A DNA stretch of 23,748 bases, from positions 1 through 23,748 of the forward strand of contig CAJTVI010000040.1 in assembly GCA_910579545.1 (NCBI GenBank), in the 5' to 3' direction. The notes below the pieces were generated by a model that saw nothing but the letters and a program-made list of their open reading frames with translations, was not told the origin of the DNA and did no database searches. This document shows, one piece after another, positions 13,916 through 21,650 of this stretch (position 1 is the first letter of the stretch; each line of letters starts with the position of its first letter). A program made the position numbers and the translations under genes. This stretch comes from an uncultured Oscillospiraceae bacterium. Lineage in GTDB: Bacteria > Bacillota > Clostridia > Oscillospirales > Ruminococcaceae.

Positions 13916-14995
13916 ATGTTTGAACGTTTGCGCGATGTTGCGCGGCGGCTGGAGGAGGTCGGCTGCCAGCTGCAGGACCCGGCCGTCCTGGCCGACCCGG
14001 CCCGCTACCCGGCCCTGATGAAGGAGTACAAGGCCCTGACCCCGCTGGTGGAGGCCTACGGCGCCTACCGCAGGGCCGAGGCCGCCTGTGAGGAGGCCAA
14101 AGCCCTGCTGGAGGAGGGGGGCCTTGAGCCGGATTTTAAGGAAATGGTACAGCAGGAGCTGTGCGAAAACAGGCAAAAGCTGGAGGAATTGAGCCGGCAG
14201 CTAAAAATTTTGCTGCTGCCCCGGGACGAAAACGACGGCAAAAACATCATCATCGAGATCCGCGCCGGCGCGGGCGGCGAGGAGGCCGCCCTGTTTGCCC
14301 ACAGCCTGTGGCGGATGTACACCATGTACGCCGAGCGGCAGGGCTGGCGCTGCGAGGTGCTGGGCTGCAGCGAAACCGAGCTGGGCGGCGTAAAGGAGGT
14401 AAGCTTTTTGGTGGAGGGCCCCGGCGCATACAGCCGCTTAAAGTTTGAGAGCGGGGTGCACCGGGTGCAGCGGGTGCCCGAAACCGAAACGCAAGGCCGG
14501 GTGCACACCTCCACCGTGACCGTGGCGGTGATGCCCGAGGCCCAGGAGGTGGATCTGGAGCTGGACCTGGCGGAGGTAAAGATCGACACCTTCCGCTCCT
14601 CCGGCGCGGGGGGCCAGCACATCAACAAGACCTCCAGCGCCATCCGGGTGACCCACCTACCCACCGGCATGGTGGTGGAATGCCAGGACGAGCGCAGCCA
14701 GTACAAAAACAAGGATAAGGCCCTTAAGGTGCTGCGCAGCCGCCTTTTGGCCCAAAAGCAGGCCGCCCAAAAAAGCGAGATCGACGCCGCCCGCCGCAGC
14801 CAGGTGGGCACCGGCGACCGCAGCGAGCGCATCCGCACCTACAACTTCCCCCAGGGCCGGCTGACCGACCACCGGGTGGGCCTAACCCTTTACAAGCTGG
14901 CCAGCGTGATGGACGGCGGGCTGGACGAGGTGCTGGACGTGCTGATCACGGCGGACCAGGCCGAAAAGCTGCGGGCTGCCGGGGAGGAAGGGTAA
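13916..14995 (+). CDS. prfA: peptide chain release factor 1
   Basis: Recognises UAA and UAG stop codons in the ribosomal A site and triggers peptidyl-tRNA hydrolysis. At 359 residues it is the standard length. The catalytic loop is SGAGGQHINKTSSAIRVTH with GGQ at 232-234, and the stop-codon recognition tripeptide is P-E-T at 188-190, within RVQRVPETETQGRVHTS. This PxT pattern separates RF1 from RF2, which carries SPF. The start MFERLRDVARRLEEV fits the family. It lies in an operon 23 bases after DUF951 and three bases before the sua5-type gene. The PrmC methyltransferase that usually modifies the GGQ glutamine is not adjacent. Confidence 0.98.
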   Translation: MFERLRDVARRLEEVGCQLQDPAVLADPARYPALMKEYKALTPLVEAYGAYRRAEAACEEAKALLEEGGLEPDFKEMVQQELCENRQKLEELSRQLKILLLPRDENDGKNIIIEIRAGAGGEEAALFAHSLWRMYTMYAERQGWRCEVLGCSETELGGVKEVSFLVEGPGAYSRLKFESGVHRVQRVPETETQGRVHTSTVTVAVMPEAQEVDLELDLAEVKIDTFRSSGAGGQHINKTSSAIRVTHLPTGMVVECQDERSQYKNKDKALKVLRSRLLAQKQAAQKSEIDAARRSQVGTGDRSERIRTYNFPQGRLTDHRVGLTLYKLASVMDGGLDEVLDVLITADQAEKLRAAGEEG

Positions 14996-14998
14996 GCC

Positions 14999-16027
14999 AT
15001 GCAGACGCTTGTAACGCCGGCCTCCCCCGAGGCCATCCGGCAGGCAGGGCAGCTTTTGCGCCAGGGGCAGATCGCGGCCATCCCCACCGAGACGGTGTAC
15101 GGCATTGCGGCCGACGCCCAAAACGGCGGGGCGGTGGGCAAAATTTTTGCCGCCAAGGGCCGCCCCCAGGATAACCCGTTGATCGCCCATATCGACAGCC
15201 TTGCCATGCTGGACGGCCTGGCCGCCCCCCTGCCCGACCCCCTTGCGGGGCAGGTGCAGGCGCTGGCCGCGGCCTTTTGGCCGGGGCCGCTCACGGTCAT
15301 CCTGCCCCGCGGGCCGGCGGTGGCGGATGAGGTATGCGCCGGGCTGGACACGGTGGCGGTGCGGATGCCCAGCCACCCGGTGGCCCGGGCGGTGATCGCC
15401 GCCTGCGGCCGGCCGCTGGCCGCCCCCTCGGCCAACCGCTCGGGCAGCCCCAGCCCCACCACCGCCGCCGACGTGCTGGCGGACATGGACGGCCGGCTGC
15501 CCCTGATCCTGGACGGCGGGGCCTGCGAGGTGGGGGTGGAGTCCACCGTGGTGACCCTGGTGGGCGCGCCCACCCTGCTGCGGCCCGGCTTTATCACCCG
15601 GGAACAGCTGGCGGCGGTGCTCAAAACGCCGGTGGCCCTCTCCCCCGCCATCCTGGAAAAGCTGCGGGAGGGCGAGACCGCCCGCTCGCCCGGCATGAAG
15701 TATAAGCACTACGCCCCCAGGGCCGAGGTGACCATCCTGCAGGGGGGGCTCGAGGCCTTTGCGGCCTATGCCGCGGCCCACGGCCGGCCGGGGGATTACT
15801 GCCTCTGCTTTGCGGGGGAGCAGGCCTCCCTGCCGCTGCCCTGCGTGGCCTACGGCCGGGCCGGCCACCCCGAGGAGCAGGCCCGCGCCCTCTTCCGGGC
15901 GCTGCGCGCGCTGGACGAGGCGGGCGCGGTGCGGGCCTTTGCCCGCTGCCCCGGGCAGGATGGGGTGGGCCTTGCGGTGTACAACCGGCTGCTGCGGGCG
16001 GCGGCCTTCCGGGTGGTAAAGCTGTAA
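14999..16027 (+). CDS. L-threonylcarbamoyladenylate synthase (Sua5/YwlC type)
   Basis: Makes threonylcarbamoyl-AMP from threonine, bicarbonate and ATP for the t6A modification at position 37 of ANN-decoding tRNAs. The 342-residue length shows the long Sua5 form: a YrdC-like catalytic domain at about 1-205 and a C-terminal Sua5 domain. Visible motifs are PTETVYG (29-35), KGRPQDNPL (53-61), PGPLTVILP, and PSANRSG (143-149). The linker SPGMKYKHYAPRAEV is typical of Sua5 proteins. It starts three bases after prfA, in the familiar prfA-sua5 association of Firmicutes. The C-terminal end is ordinary and the gene appears intact. Confidence 0.95.
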   Translation: MQTLVTPASPEAIRQAGQLLRQGQIAAIPTETVYGIAADAQNGGAVGKIFAAKGRPQDNPLIAHIDSLAMLDGLAAPLPDPLAGQVQALAAAFWPGPLTVILPRGPAVADEVCAGLDTVAVRMPSHPVARAVIAACGRPLAAPSANRSGSPSPTTAADVLADMDGRLPLILDGGACEVGVESTVVTLVGAPTLLRPGFITREQLAAVLKTPVALSPAILEKLREGETARSPGMKYKHYAPRAEVTILQGGLEAFAAYAAAHGRPGDYCLCFAGEQASLPLPCVAYGRAGHPEEQARALFRALRALDEAGAVRAFARCPGQDGVGLAVYNRLLRAAAFRVVKL

Positions 16028-16169
16028 AGCGGCCTTTTTGCCGCACAGAGCGCGCGGGCAGACGCGCCCGCACGCGCGGACTTATATGCCTGCCGCGGGG
16101 AAGGCGGCTTTTGTGCCCTTTGCTCAAAGCACGCCGGGCGCATCCGAAAAAAGGAGCCAGAGATTCACT
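16028..16169 (+). other. gap between sua5-type gene and coaE with GC dyads
   Basis: No gene is seen. A short dyad GCGGC-CTTTTT-GCCGC follows the stop, and GCGGGC pairs with GCCCGC about 20 bases on. AAGGAG at 16151-16156 is about 13 bases before the coaE start, slightly far. No clear promoter was found, so read-through from prfA is likely. Confidence 0.35.
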
Positions 16170-16766
16170 ATGAAAACCATTGGCATCACCGGCCGCTCGG
16201 GCTGCGGCAAATCCGCCGTGACCGCCCGCTACGCCGCGCTGGGCTACCCCACCGCCGACGCGGACGCTGTTTCCCGCGAGATCCTGGCCCCCGGCTCGCC
16301 CTGCCTTGCGGCGCTCTGCCGGGCCTTTGGGCCGGGCATCCTTGCGCCGGACGGCAGCCTGCGCCGGCGGATGCTGGCTGACCTGGCCTTTGCCACCCCC
16401 GAGGGCACGGCGGCCCTCTCGGCCATCACCCACCCCGAGATCGTGCGGCGGCTGCGCGCGGCGGCAGACGCGGCCCGGCAGGCCGGGGCAGCGCTGTTTT
16501 TTGTGGACGGCGCGGCGATCCTGGGCTCGCCCTTTGAAAAGGACTGCGACGGCATCTTACTGGTGAGCGCGCCGTATGAGCAGTCGGTGGAGCGCATCTG
16601 CCGGCGGGACGGCATCTCCCCCGAGATGGCCCGCCGCCGGCTGGACGCCCAGCCCCCCGAGGAATGGCTGCGCGGCTTTGCCCAGGCCGAAATACGCAAC
16701 AACGCCGGCCCGCAGGAGCTGGCCGCCCAGGCGGACGCCGCGCTGAACAAGCTGAAGGCCCTGTAA
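16170..16766 (+). CDS. coaE: dephospho-CoA kinase
   Basis: Catalyses the last step of coenzyme A synthesis, phosphorylating the ribose 3'-hydroxyl of dephospho-CoA. The protein has 198 residues, the family norm. The P-loop is GRSGCGKS (8-15), followed by the family segment TADADAVSREIL and, near the C-terminus, the lid and helix motif RRDGISPEMARRRLDAQ. The conserved late AD-x-x-I-x-N motif reads AEIRNN, a mild variation. The start MKTIGITGRSGCGK was preferred to an in-frame upstream Met because it matches the family N-terminus. In Firmicutes coaE often precedes a lytic transglycosylase gene, as it does here; the usual polA upstream is absent. Confidence 0.95.
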   Translation: MKTIGITGRSGCGKSAVTARYAALGYPTADADAVSREILAPGSPCLAALCRAFGPGILAPDGSLRRRMLADLAFATPEGTAALSAITHPEIVRRLRAAADAARQAGAALFFVDGAAILGSPFEKDCDGILLVSAPYEQSVERICRRDGISPEMARRRLDAQPPEEWLRGFAQAEIRNNAGPQELAAQADAALNKLKAL

Positions 16767-16847
16767 CACCCCCCGGCCGCGGTGCAGACCGCGCCGGTAC
16801 CGCCGCCCTGCGGCGGCCGCGGGCCTTATTTTAAAAAAGGAGGCGCC

Positions 16848-17447
16848 ATGCCAAAACAACAAAAACGGCGGCTGCTTTTGCTGGCCGGGCTGCTGTTGGT
16901 ATTTTTGCTGGCGGTGGCCGGTATGCGGGCCGGCGTTGCCCGGATGGACGAGGGCAGCTACCCGCAGAAATACAGCGAATATGTGGAGTATTACGCCGGC
17001 AAGTATTCGCTGGACCCGCTTGTGCTGTACGCGGTGATCCGCACCGAGAGCGGCTTTGACCCCGACGCCCGCTCGGGGGTGGACGCCCGCGGGCTGATGC
17101 AGATCACCGAGGAGACCTTCCAGTGGATCAAGGGCCGCATTGCGCCGGACGAGGCCATCGCCTTTGAGGACCTGTACGACCCCGAAACCAACATCCGCTT
17201 TGGCAGCTACTATTTTACCTGCTGTTTGGAGCGGTACCAATACGACCTGGCCACCGCCGCCGCGGCCTACCACAGCGGCTGGGGCACGGTGGACCGGCTG
17301 CTGGAAGGCGGCCACTCGCAGGACGGCCAGACCCTGACCGGCTTCCCCTACCCGCAGATGAAGCGGTATGTGGAAAAGATCACCCGCAGCTACGCGCGGT
17401 ATCAGGAGCTTTACCCGCCCGGCGCGCAGGCCGGCGAGGCGCTGTGA
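16848..17447 (+). CDS. membrane-anchored lytic transglycosylase (SLT domain)
   Basis: Cleaves peptidoglycan between MurNAc and GlcNAc to form 1,6-anhydro ends, for cell-wall remodelling. The 199-residue protein starts at 16848 behind AAAAAAGGAGG, the best ribosome binding site nearby. A basic N-terminus and hydrophobic segment at about 9-27 anchor it with the catalytic domain outside. The Slt fold shows YAVIRTESGFDPDARS with catalytic Glu67, then GLMQITEETF, and later NIRFGSYYF and AAAAYHSGWGTVDRLL (typical AYNAG position altered to AYHSG). It lies 81 bases after coaE and 52 bases before the aminopeptidase gene, likely in one transcript. Confidence 0.93.
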   Translation: MPKQQKRRLLLLAGLLLVFLLAVAGMRAGVARMDEGSYPQKYSEYVEYYAGKYSLDPLVLYAVIRTESGFDPDARSGVDARGLMQITEETFQWIKGRIAPDEAIAFEDLYDPETNIRFGSYYFTCCLERYQYDLATAAAAYHSGWGTVDRLLEGGHSQDGQTLTGFPYPQMKRYVEKITRSYARYQELYPPGAQAGEAL

Positions 17448-17499
17448 TCCGCGCTCCATTTTCCAATTTGCCAATTTAAAAGAAAGGATGCTGAAAAAG

Positions 17500-18900
17500 A
17501 TGGAAAAGAAAACCTCCAAGGCAAAGCAGCTGGCCAAGGAACTGCTGTACGAGCCGCGGCCGGTGGCCTCGGCCGAAACCGCCGAGGCGGCCCAGAACTT
17601 TTGCGAGGGCTACAAGGCCTTTTTGAACGAGGGCAAAACCGAGCGGGAGGTTACCGCCTGGTGCGAACAGCTGCTGCTGCAAAAGGGGTATCAGCCCTTC
17701 TGCCCCGGCACCAACTACCCGGCCGGCTTTAAGGTGTACATGGTCAACCGGGGCAAAAACATCCTGGCGGCCACGATCGGCAGCCAGCCGATGGAGCAGG
17801 GCTTCCACATCAACATCGCCCACATCGACTCGCCCCGGCTGGACCTCAAGCCGCTGCCCCTTTACGAGGACGGCGACCTTGCCCTTTTAAAAACCCACTA
17901 CTACGGCGGGGTGCGCAAGTACCAGTGGGCGGCCATCCCGCTGGCGCTGCACGGGGTGTTCTGCCGGCCAAACGGCGAAACGGTGCGCCTTTGCGTGGGC
18001 GAGGATGAGGGCGACCCGGTTTTTTGCGTGACCGACCTTTTGCCCCATCTGAGCGCCGAGCAAAACGAGCGCAAGCTGCGGGACGGCATCAAGGGCGAGG
18101 AGCTGAACATCCTGGTGGGCGGCACCCCGGTGGCCGACGAGGAGGCCAAAAACCGGGTAAAGCTGTACACCATGCAGCTGCTGCACGAAAAATACGGCAT
18201 TGTGGAAAAGGACTTTATCCGCGCCGAAATCGAGGCGGTGCCGGCCTTTAAGGCACGGGACCTTGGGTTTGACCGCTCGATGATCGGCGCCTACGGCCAC
18301 GACGACCGGGTGGACGCCTACCCCGCCCTGATGGCCGAAATCGAGACCAAGGCCCCCCACTACACCACCGTCTGCGTCTTTGCCGACAAGGAAGAGATCG
18401 GCTCGGACGGGGTCACCGGGCTGCAGAGCGACTTTTTGTTCCATTTCCTGCGCCAGCTCTGCGCCGGGCAGGACGCCGACTGGATCACCGCCTTCCGGGC
18501 CTCCAAGTGCCTTTCGGCCGACGTGTCCGCCGCCTTTGACCCCACCTTTGCCTCGGCGTACGAAAAGCAGAACAGCGCCTTTTTGGGCAGGGGCATCACG
18601 GTGGAAAAATACACCGGCGCGCGGGGCAAATCCTCCACCAACGACGCCCCGGCCGAGCTGGTGGCCTACCTGGCCGACCTGTTGGACGAAAACGGGGTTG
18701 CCTGGCAGACCGGCGAGCTGGGCCGGGTGGACCTGGGCGGCGGCGGCACGGTGGCCAAGTATGTGGCCAACCGCAACATTGACACCATCGACATCGGGGT
18801 GCCGGTGCTGAGCATGCACGCCCCCTTTGAGGTGGTAAGCAAGATCGACGTGTACATGGCCTACCGCGCCTTTAAGGCCTTTAACGAGTCGCTGCGGTAA
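17500..18900 (+). CDS. M18 family aminopeptidase (clostridial APEB/AMPL-like)
   Basis: A cytoplasmic metal-dependent aminopeptidase that removes N-terminal residues from peptides, 466 residues. The start is set at 17500 (MEKKTSKAKQLAKELL); an ATG at 17488 abuts the AGAAAGG site with no spacing, so it is less likely. Metal-site motifs are AHIDSPRLDLKP (His108, Asp110), ADKEEIGSDG (Glu298, Glu299) and, near the end, SMHAPFEVVSKIDVY. The region that reads HAVHPNY in the aspartyl aminopeptidases reads SADVSAAFDPTF here, which fits the bacterial group-1 M18 proteins as I remember them. So general aminopeptidase activity is safer than aspartyl specificity. Confidence 0.93.
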   Translation: MEKKTSKAKQLAKELLYEPRPVASAETAEAAQNFCEGYKAFLNEGKTEREVTAWCEQLLLQKGYQPFCPGTNYPAGFKVYMVNRGKNILAATIGSQPMEQGFHINIAHIDSPRLDLKPLPLYEDGDLALLKTHYYGGVRKYQWAAIPLALHGVFCRPNGETVRLCVGEDEGDPVFCVTDLLPHLSAEQNERKLRDGIKGEELNILVGGTPVADEEAKNRVKLYTMQLLHEKYGIVEKDFIRAEIEAVPAFKARDLGFDRSMIGAYGHDDRVDAYPALMAEIETKAPHYTTVCVFADKEEIGSDGVTGLQSDFLFHFLRQLCAGQDADWITAFRASKCLSADVSAAFDPTFASAYEKQNSAFLGRGITVEKYTGARGKSSTNDAPAELVAYLADLLDENGVAWQTGELGRVDLGGGGTVAKYVANRNIDTIDIGVPVLSMHAPFEVVSKIDVYMAYRAFKAFNESLR

Positions 18901-18903
18901 TAA

Positions 18904-18918
18904 GCGGCAGTTTGCCGC
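18904..18918. other. weak hairpin after the M18 gene
   Basis: GCGGCA (18904) and TGCCGC form a short stem four bases past the aminopeptidase stop. It has no T run. It may mark the end of the transcript before the rpsB promoter, but the evidence is poor. Confidence 0.3.
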
Positions 18919-18955
18919 CGCGCAAAAAAAGCGGCAAAGGGCCGCAAAATAGTGC

Positions 18956-18984
18956 TTGTAATGCGCGCGCGGCTGTGCTATACT
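18956..18984 (+). promoter_or_regulatory. sigma-A-type promoter of rpsB-tsf
   Basis: TTGTAA (18956-18961) and TATACT (18979-18984) are separated by exactly 17 bases. The predicted start is near 18991, giving a leader of about 120 bases. Confidence 0.75.
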
Positions 18985-19000
18985 ATTTGGGCAATACACA

Positions 19001-19076
19001 CGCATTGCTTTGTTTTTTTGTGCCCTGCGGGCTTTTTGCAAAGCGCTTTGGGGTTGGAAAACATGCAGGCAATGCG
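19001..19076 (+). promoter_or_regulatory. structured leader of rpsB, candidate autoregulatory RNA
   Basis: A perfect eight-bp long-range stem, CGCATTGC (19001-19008) with GCAATGCG (19069-19076), closes a 60-base interior just after the predicted transcription start. Inside are a small terminator-like GCCC-TGC-GGGC followed by five Ts (19022-19037) and a CAAAG-CG-CTTTG dyad. Ribosomal protein operons are often controlled by binding of their own product to such leaders. That role is an inference here. Confidence 0.45.
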
Positions 19077-19110
19077 GAGGGTAAAAACAATTTTATTGGA
19101 GGAACGTATT

Positions 19111-19833
19111 ATGGCAGTTGTATCTATGAAGCAGCTCTTGGAAGCCGGCGTGCATTTTGGGCACCAGACCCGCCGCTGGAACCCCAAAATGGCAAAGTAT
19201 ATCTTTACCGAGCGCAACGGCATCTATATCATCGACCTGCAAAAGACGGTGAAAAAGCTGGACGAGGCTTACAGCTTTGTGCGGGACATGGCCGCCGAGG
19301 GCGGCGAGCTGCTGTTTGTTGGCACCAAAAAGCAGGCGCAGGAGTCGATCCGGGACGAGGCGACCCGCTGCGGCATGCATTATGTAAACGCCCGCTGGCT
19401 GGGCGGTATGCTGACCAACTTCCGCACCATCCGCAAGCGGATCGACCGGCTGGACCAGCTGAAAAAGATGGGCGAGGACGGCACCTTTGACCTGCTGCCC
19501 AAAAAAGAGGTTGCCAAGCTGCAGCTTGAGGTGGAAAAGCTTGAAAAGTTTTTGGGCGGCGTAAAGAACATGCGCGCCCTGCCCAAGGCCCTGTTTATCG
19601 TGGACCCCCACAAGGAGCGGATCGCGGTGGCCGAGGCCATCAAGCTGCACATTCCCATCGTGGCCATTGTGGACACCAACTGCAACCCGGACGAGATCGA
19701 CTATGTCATCCCCGGCAACGACGACGCCATCCGCGCCGTGAAGCTGATCGCCGGCGCCATGGCTGACGCGGTGCTGGAGGGCAAGCAGGGCGAGCAGACC
19801 ACCGAAGAGCCGGCCGCTGCCGCCGAGGCCTGA
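19111..19833 (+). CDS. rpsB: 30S ribosomal protein S2
   Basis: A small-subunit ribosomal protein that completes 30S assembly and helps hold S1. The 240-residue protein carries VSMKQLLEAGVHFGHQTRRW and NPKMAKYIFTERNGIYIIDL at the N-terminus, GTKKQAQESI, NARWLGGMLTNFRTI, and LPKALFIVDPHKERIAVAEA, all typical of S2. The ATG at 19111 follows TTGGAGGAACG. The C-terminus is an acidic and Ala-rich tail (TTEEPAAAAEA), a common variable end. tsf follows 38 bases on, the near-universal bacterial pairing. Confidence 0.98.
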   Translation: MAVVSMKQLLEAGVHFGHQTRRWNPKMAKYIFTERNGIYIIDLQKTVKKLDEAYSFVRDMAAEGGELLFVGTKKQAQESIRDEATRCGMHYVNARWLGGMLTNFRTIRKRIDRLDQLKKMGEDGTFDLLPKKEVAKLQLEVEKLEKFLGGVKNMRALPKALFIVDPHKERIAVAEAIKLHIPIVAIVDTNCNPDEIDYVIPGNDDAIRAVKLIAGAMADAVLEGKQGEQTTEEPAAAAEA

Positions 19834-19871
19834 TAAGGCCGGGCAAAAAAGAGAAAGGGGAACAAACAATT

Positions 19872-20792
19872 ATGGCTTTTACCGCACAGGATGTAAAGAC
19901 GCTGCGCGAGCAGACCGGCTGCGGCATGATGGACTGCAAAAAGGCGCTGACCGAGGCGGACGGCAACTTTGAAAAGGCCGTGGAATATCTGCGCGAAAAG
20001 GGCCTTGCCGCCGCCCAGAAAAAGGCCGGCCGCATTGCCGCCGAGGGCATGGTGTACGCCACCGTTTGCAGCGAGTGCAAGGTGGGCGTTGCGCTGGAAG
20101 TAAACGCCGAGACCGACTTTGTTGCCAAGAACGAACTGTTCCAGACCTTTGTAAAGGACGTTGCAGCGGTGGTAATGAAGGAGAACCCCGCCGACGTGGA
20201 GGCGCTTTTGGCCTGCAAGCTGGGCGAGGGCACGGTAGAGGACGCTTTGAAGGAAAAGATTTTGGTGATCGGCGAGAACATCAAGATCCGCCGCTTTGAG
20301 CGGATGGAGGGCGTTTGCGCCGCTTATATCCATGCCGGCGGCACCCATGCCGTGCTGGTGAACTTTGAGACCTCGGACGAGATCGCCGCCAAGCCCGAAT
20401 TTGGCGTGTACGGCAAGGACATTGCCATGCAGATCGCCGCCGCCAACCCCGGCTATGTCTGCGAGGCCGAGGTGCCCCAGAGCGTGCTGGACAAGGAAAA
20501 GGAGATCCTGCTGGTTCAGATCTCCAACGACCCCAAGAACGCCAACAAGCCGGACAACATCAAGGAAAAGATGGTGCAGGGCAAGATCGGCAAGTTCTAC
20601 AAGGAGAACTGCCTGCTGGACCAGGAGTTTGTAAAGGACTCGGAGCTGAGCGTTGCCAAGTACACCGAAAAGACCGGCAAGGAGCTGGGCGGCGAGATCA
20701 AGATCGTCAAGTTTGTGCGCTACGAGAAGGGCGAGGGCCTGGAAAAGCGCGAGGACGACTTTGCGGCCGAGGTTGCCAGCATGGTCAAGTAA
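19872..20792 (+). CDS. tsf: translation elongation factor Ts
   Basis: Exchanges GDP for GTP on EF-Tu during protein synthesis. The 306-residue protein has the N-terminal UBA-like domain with VKTLREQTGCGMMDCKKALT and the core signature NAETDFVAKNELFQTF that inserts next to the EF-Tu Mg site. The dimerisation and C-terminal regions, including IAMQIAAANPGYV and KEILLVQISND, are present and unbroken. It starts behind AAGGGG. The gene that usually follows in Firmicutes, pyrH, is not here. Transcription probably ends at the palindromes starting at 20825. Confidence 0.98.
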   Translation: MAFTAQDVKTLREQTGCGMMDCKKALTEADGNFEKAVEYLREKGLAAAQKKAGRIAAEGMVYATVCSECKVGVALEVNAETDFVAKNELFQTFVKDVAAVVMKENPADVEALLACKLGEGTVEDALKEKILVIGENIKIRRFERMEGVCAAYIHAGGTHAVLVNFETSDEIAAKPEFGVYGKDIAMQIAAANPGYVCEAEVPQSVLDKEKEILLVQISNDPKNANKPDNIKEKMVQGKIGKFYKENCLLDQEFVKDSELSVAKYTEKTGKELGGEIKIVKFVRYEKGEGLEKREDDFAAEVASMVK

Positions 20793-20824
20793 GCCCACAG
20801 GTTTTTACGTGATTTAAAATAATG

Positions 20825-20865
20825 AAGAGGGCGTTTTGCAAGCACTGCCTGCAAAACGCCCTCTT
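20825..20865. terminator. 16-bp perfect hairpin after tsf
   Basis: AAGAGGGCGTTTTGCA (20825-20840) and TGCAAAACGCCCTCTT (20850-20865) form a perfect 16-bp stem around a nine-base loop, 32 bases after the tsf stop. Only a short T run (CTCTTGCTTATAT) follows on the plus strand, while the minus strand reads into ATTATTTTAAA. It is likely a terminator or transcript-end stabiliser between convergent genes. Confidence 0.65.
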
Positions 20866-20886
20866 GCTTATATATGGAATTTGTCC

Positions 20887-20931
20887 AATTCTTTTTCGCT
20901 TCCTTTTTCTTTTAAGAAAAAGGAAGAATTG
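20887..20931. terminator. second palindrome between tsf and the sugar transferase gene
   Basis: TTCCTTTTTCTT (20900-20911) and AAGAAAAAGGAA (20914-20925) form a 12-bp stem with a tiny loop, extended by CAATTC (20887-20892) and GAATTG (20926-20931) across a seven-base bulge. It sits 15 bases past the sugar-transferase stop. Its A/T-rich stem contrasts with the GC-rich hairpins elsewhere. It could end transcripts from either side. Confidence 0.6.
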
Positions 20932-20945
20932 CCTTTTTGTGCCCC

Positions 20946-21554
20946 TTACCCCTCGCCTTTGCCCGCGTCCTGCCGGCCCTCCACAACGCCCTTGTGCCCC
21001 AGTACGCTGCCGATGGTTCCAAAAAAGATCTTTACATCCAGCCAAAAGCTGAGATGGGCGGCGTAGTATCCATCCAGTTCGGCCTTGACCGGGATGGGCA
21101 GTTCGTCCCGCCCATGGATCTGGGCATACCCGGTCAGGCCCGGCACCAGGGCGTTGGCGCCGTACTTGTCCCGCTCGGCGATCAGGTCGTCCTGGTTCCA
21201 CAGGGCGGGCCGGGGCCCCACGATGCTCATCTGCCCCTTAAAGATGTTAAAAATCTGGGGCAGTTCGTCCAGGCTGGTCCTGCGCAAAAACCGCCCGGCC
21301 GGGGTAATAAAGGCGTCCGGGTTTTCCAATAAATGGGTGGGCATATCGTGGGGGGTGTCGGTGCGCATGCTGCGGAACTTGTAGATCATAAAAAAGCTCT
21401 TGTTTTTGCCCACCCGCTTTTGCAAAAAGAGCACCGGCCCCGGCGAGGAGCACTTGACCCAGAGGGCCAGCACCAGCAAAAGCGGCGAGAGCACCAGGAT
21501 GCCGCAGGCCGAGAGCAGCAGGTCGATGGCCCGCTTGCCAAAGCGCAGATACAT
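20946..21554 (-). CDS. bacterial sugar transferase, PglC-like polyprenyl-phosphate phosphosugar transferase
   Basis: Transfers a sugar phosphate from a nucleotide sugar to undecaprenyl phosphate, the membrane-bound first step of glycan assembly. The small 202-residue form resembles PglC rather than the larger WcaJ type. A re-entrant hydrophobic helix lies at about 8-33. Family motifs are SSPGPVLFLQKRVGKN, YKFRSMRTDT, RRTSLDELPQIFNI (the Asp-Glu pair at 97-98 corresponds to the catalytic dyad), SIVGPRPA, and GLTGYAQIHGRDELPIPVK. The start at 21554 (MYLRFGKRAIDLL) follows GGGGAGGGG; an earlier in-frame Met adds an Arg/Gly-rich extension unlike the family. It is 96 bases after the dehydratase gene and likely shares its transcript. 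Confidence 0.93.
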   Translation of the reverse strand: MYLRFGKRAIDLLLSACGILVLSPLLLVLALWVKCSSPGPVLFLQKRVGKNKSFFMIYKFRSMRTDTPHDMPTHLLENPDAFITPAGRFLRRTSLDELPQIFNIFKGQMSIVGPRPALWNQDDLIAERDKYGANALVPGLTGYAQIHGRDELPIPVKAELDGYYAAHLSFWLDVKIFFGTIGSVLGHKGVVEGRQDAGKGEG

Positions 21555-21650
21555 ACCCTGTCCCCTCCCCTGTTTTTTGCGGCGGCCGCGCCGGCAAAGC
21601 GGTCCGGCCCGGGCACCTTTTGCTTTGCCCCCGGCCATTTGGCAGCGCCG

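Noticed and set aside
16028..16169. A tRNA-like fold in the GC dyads before coaE
   Set aside because: No T-arm GTTCRA sequence, anticodon arm or acceptor stem could be laid out.
18024..18251. Aspartyl aminopeptidase specificity for the M18 protein
   Set aside because: The HAVHPNY-type segment is replaced by AAFDPTF, so specificity was left open.
20822..21052. Plus-strand open frame of 76 codons starting in the tsf hairpin
   Set aside because: Its first codons are one arm of a perfect terminator-like stem and it then runs antisense to the sugar transferase.
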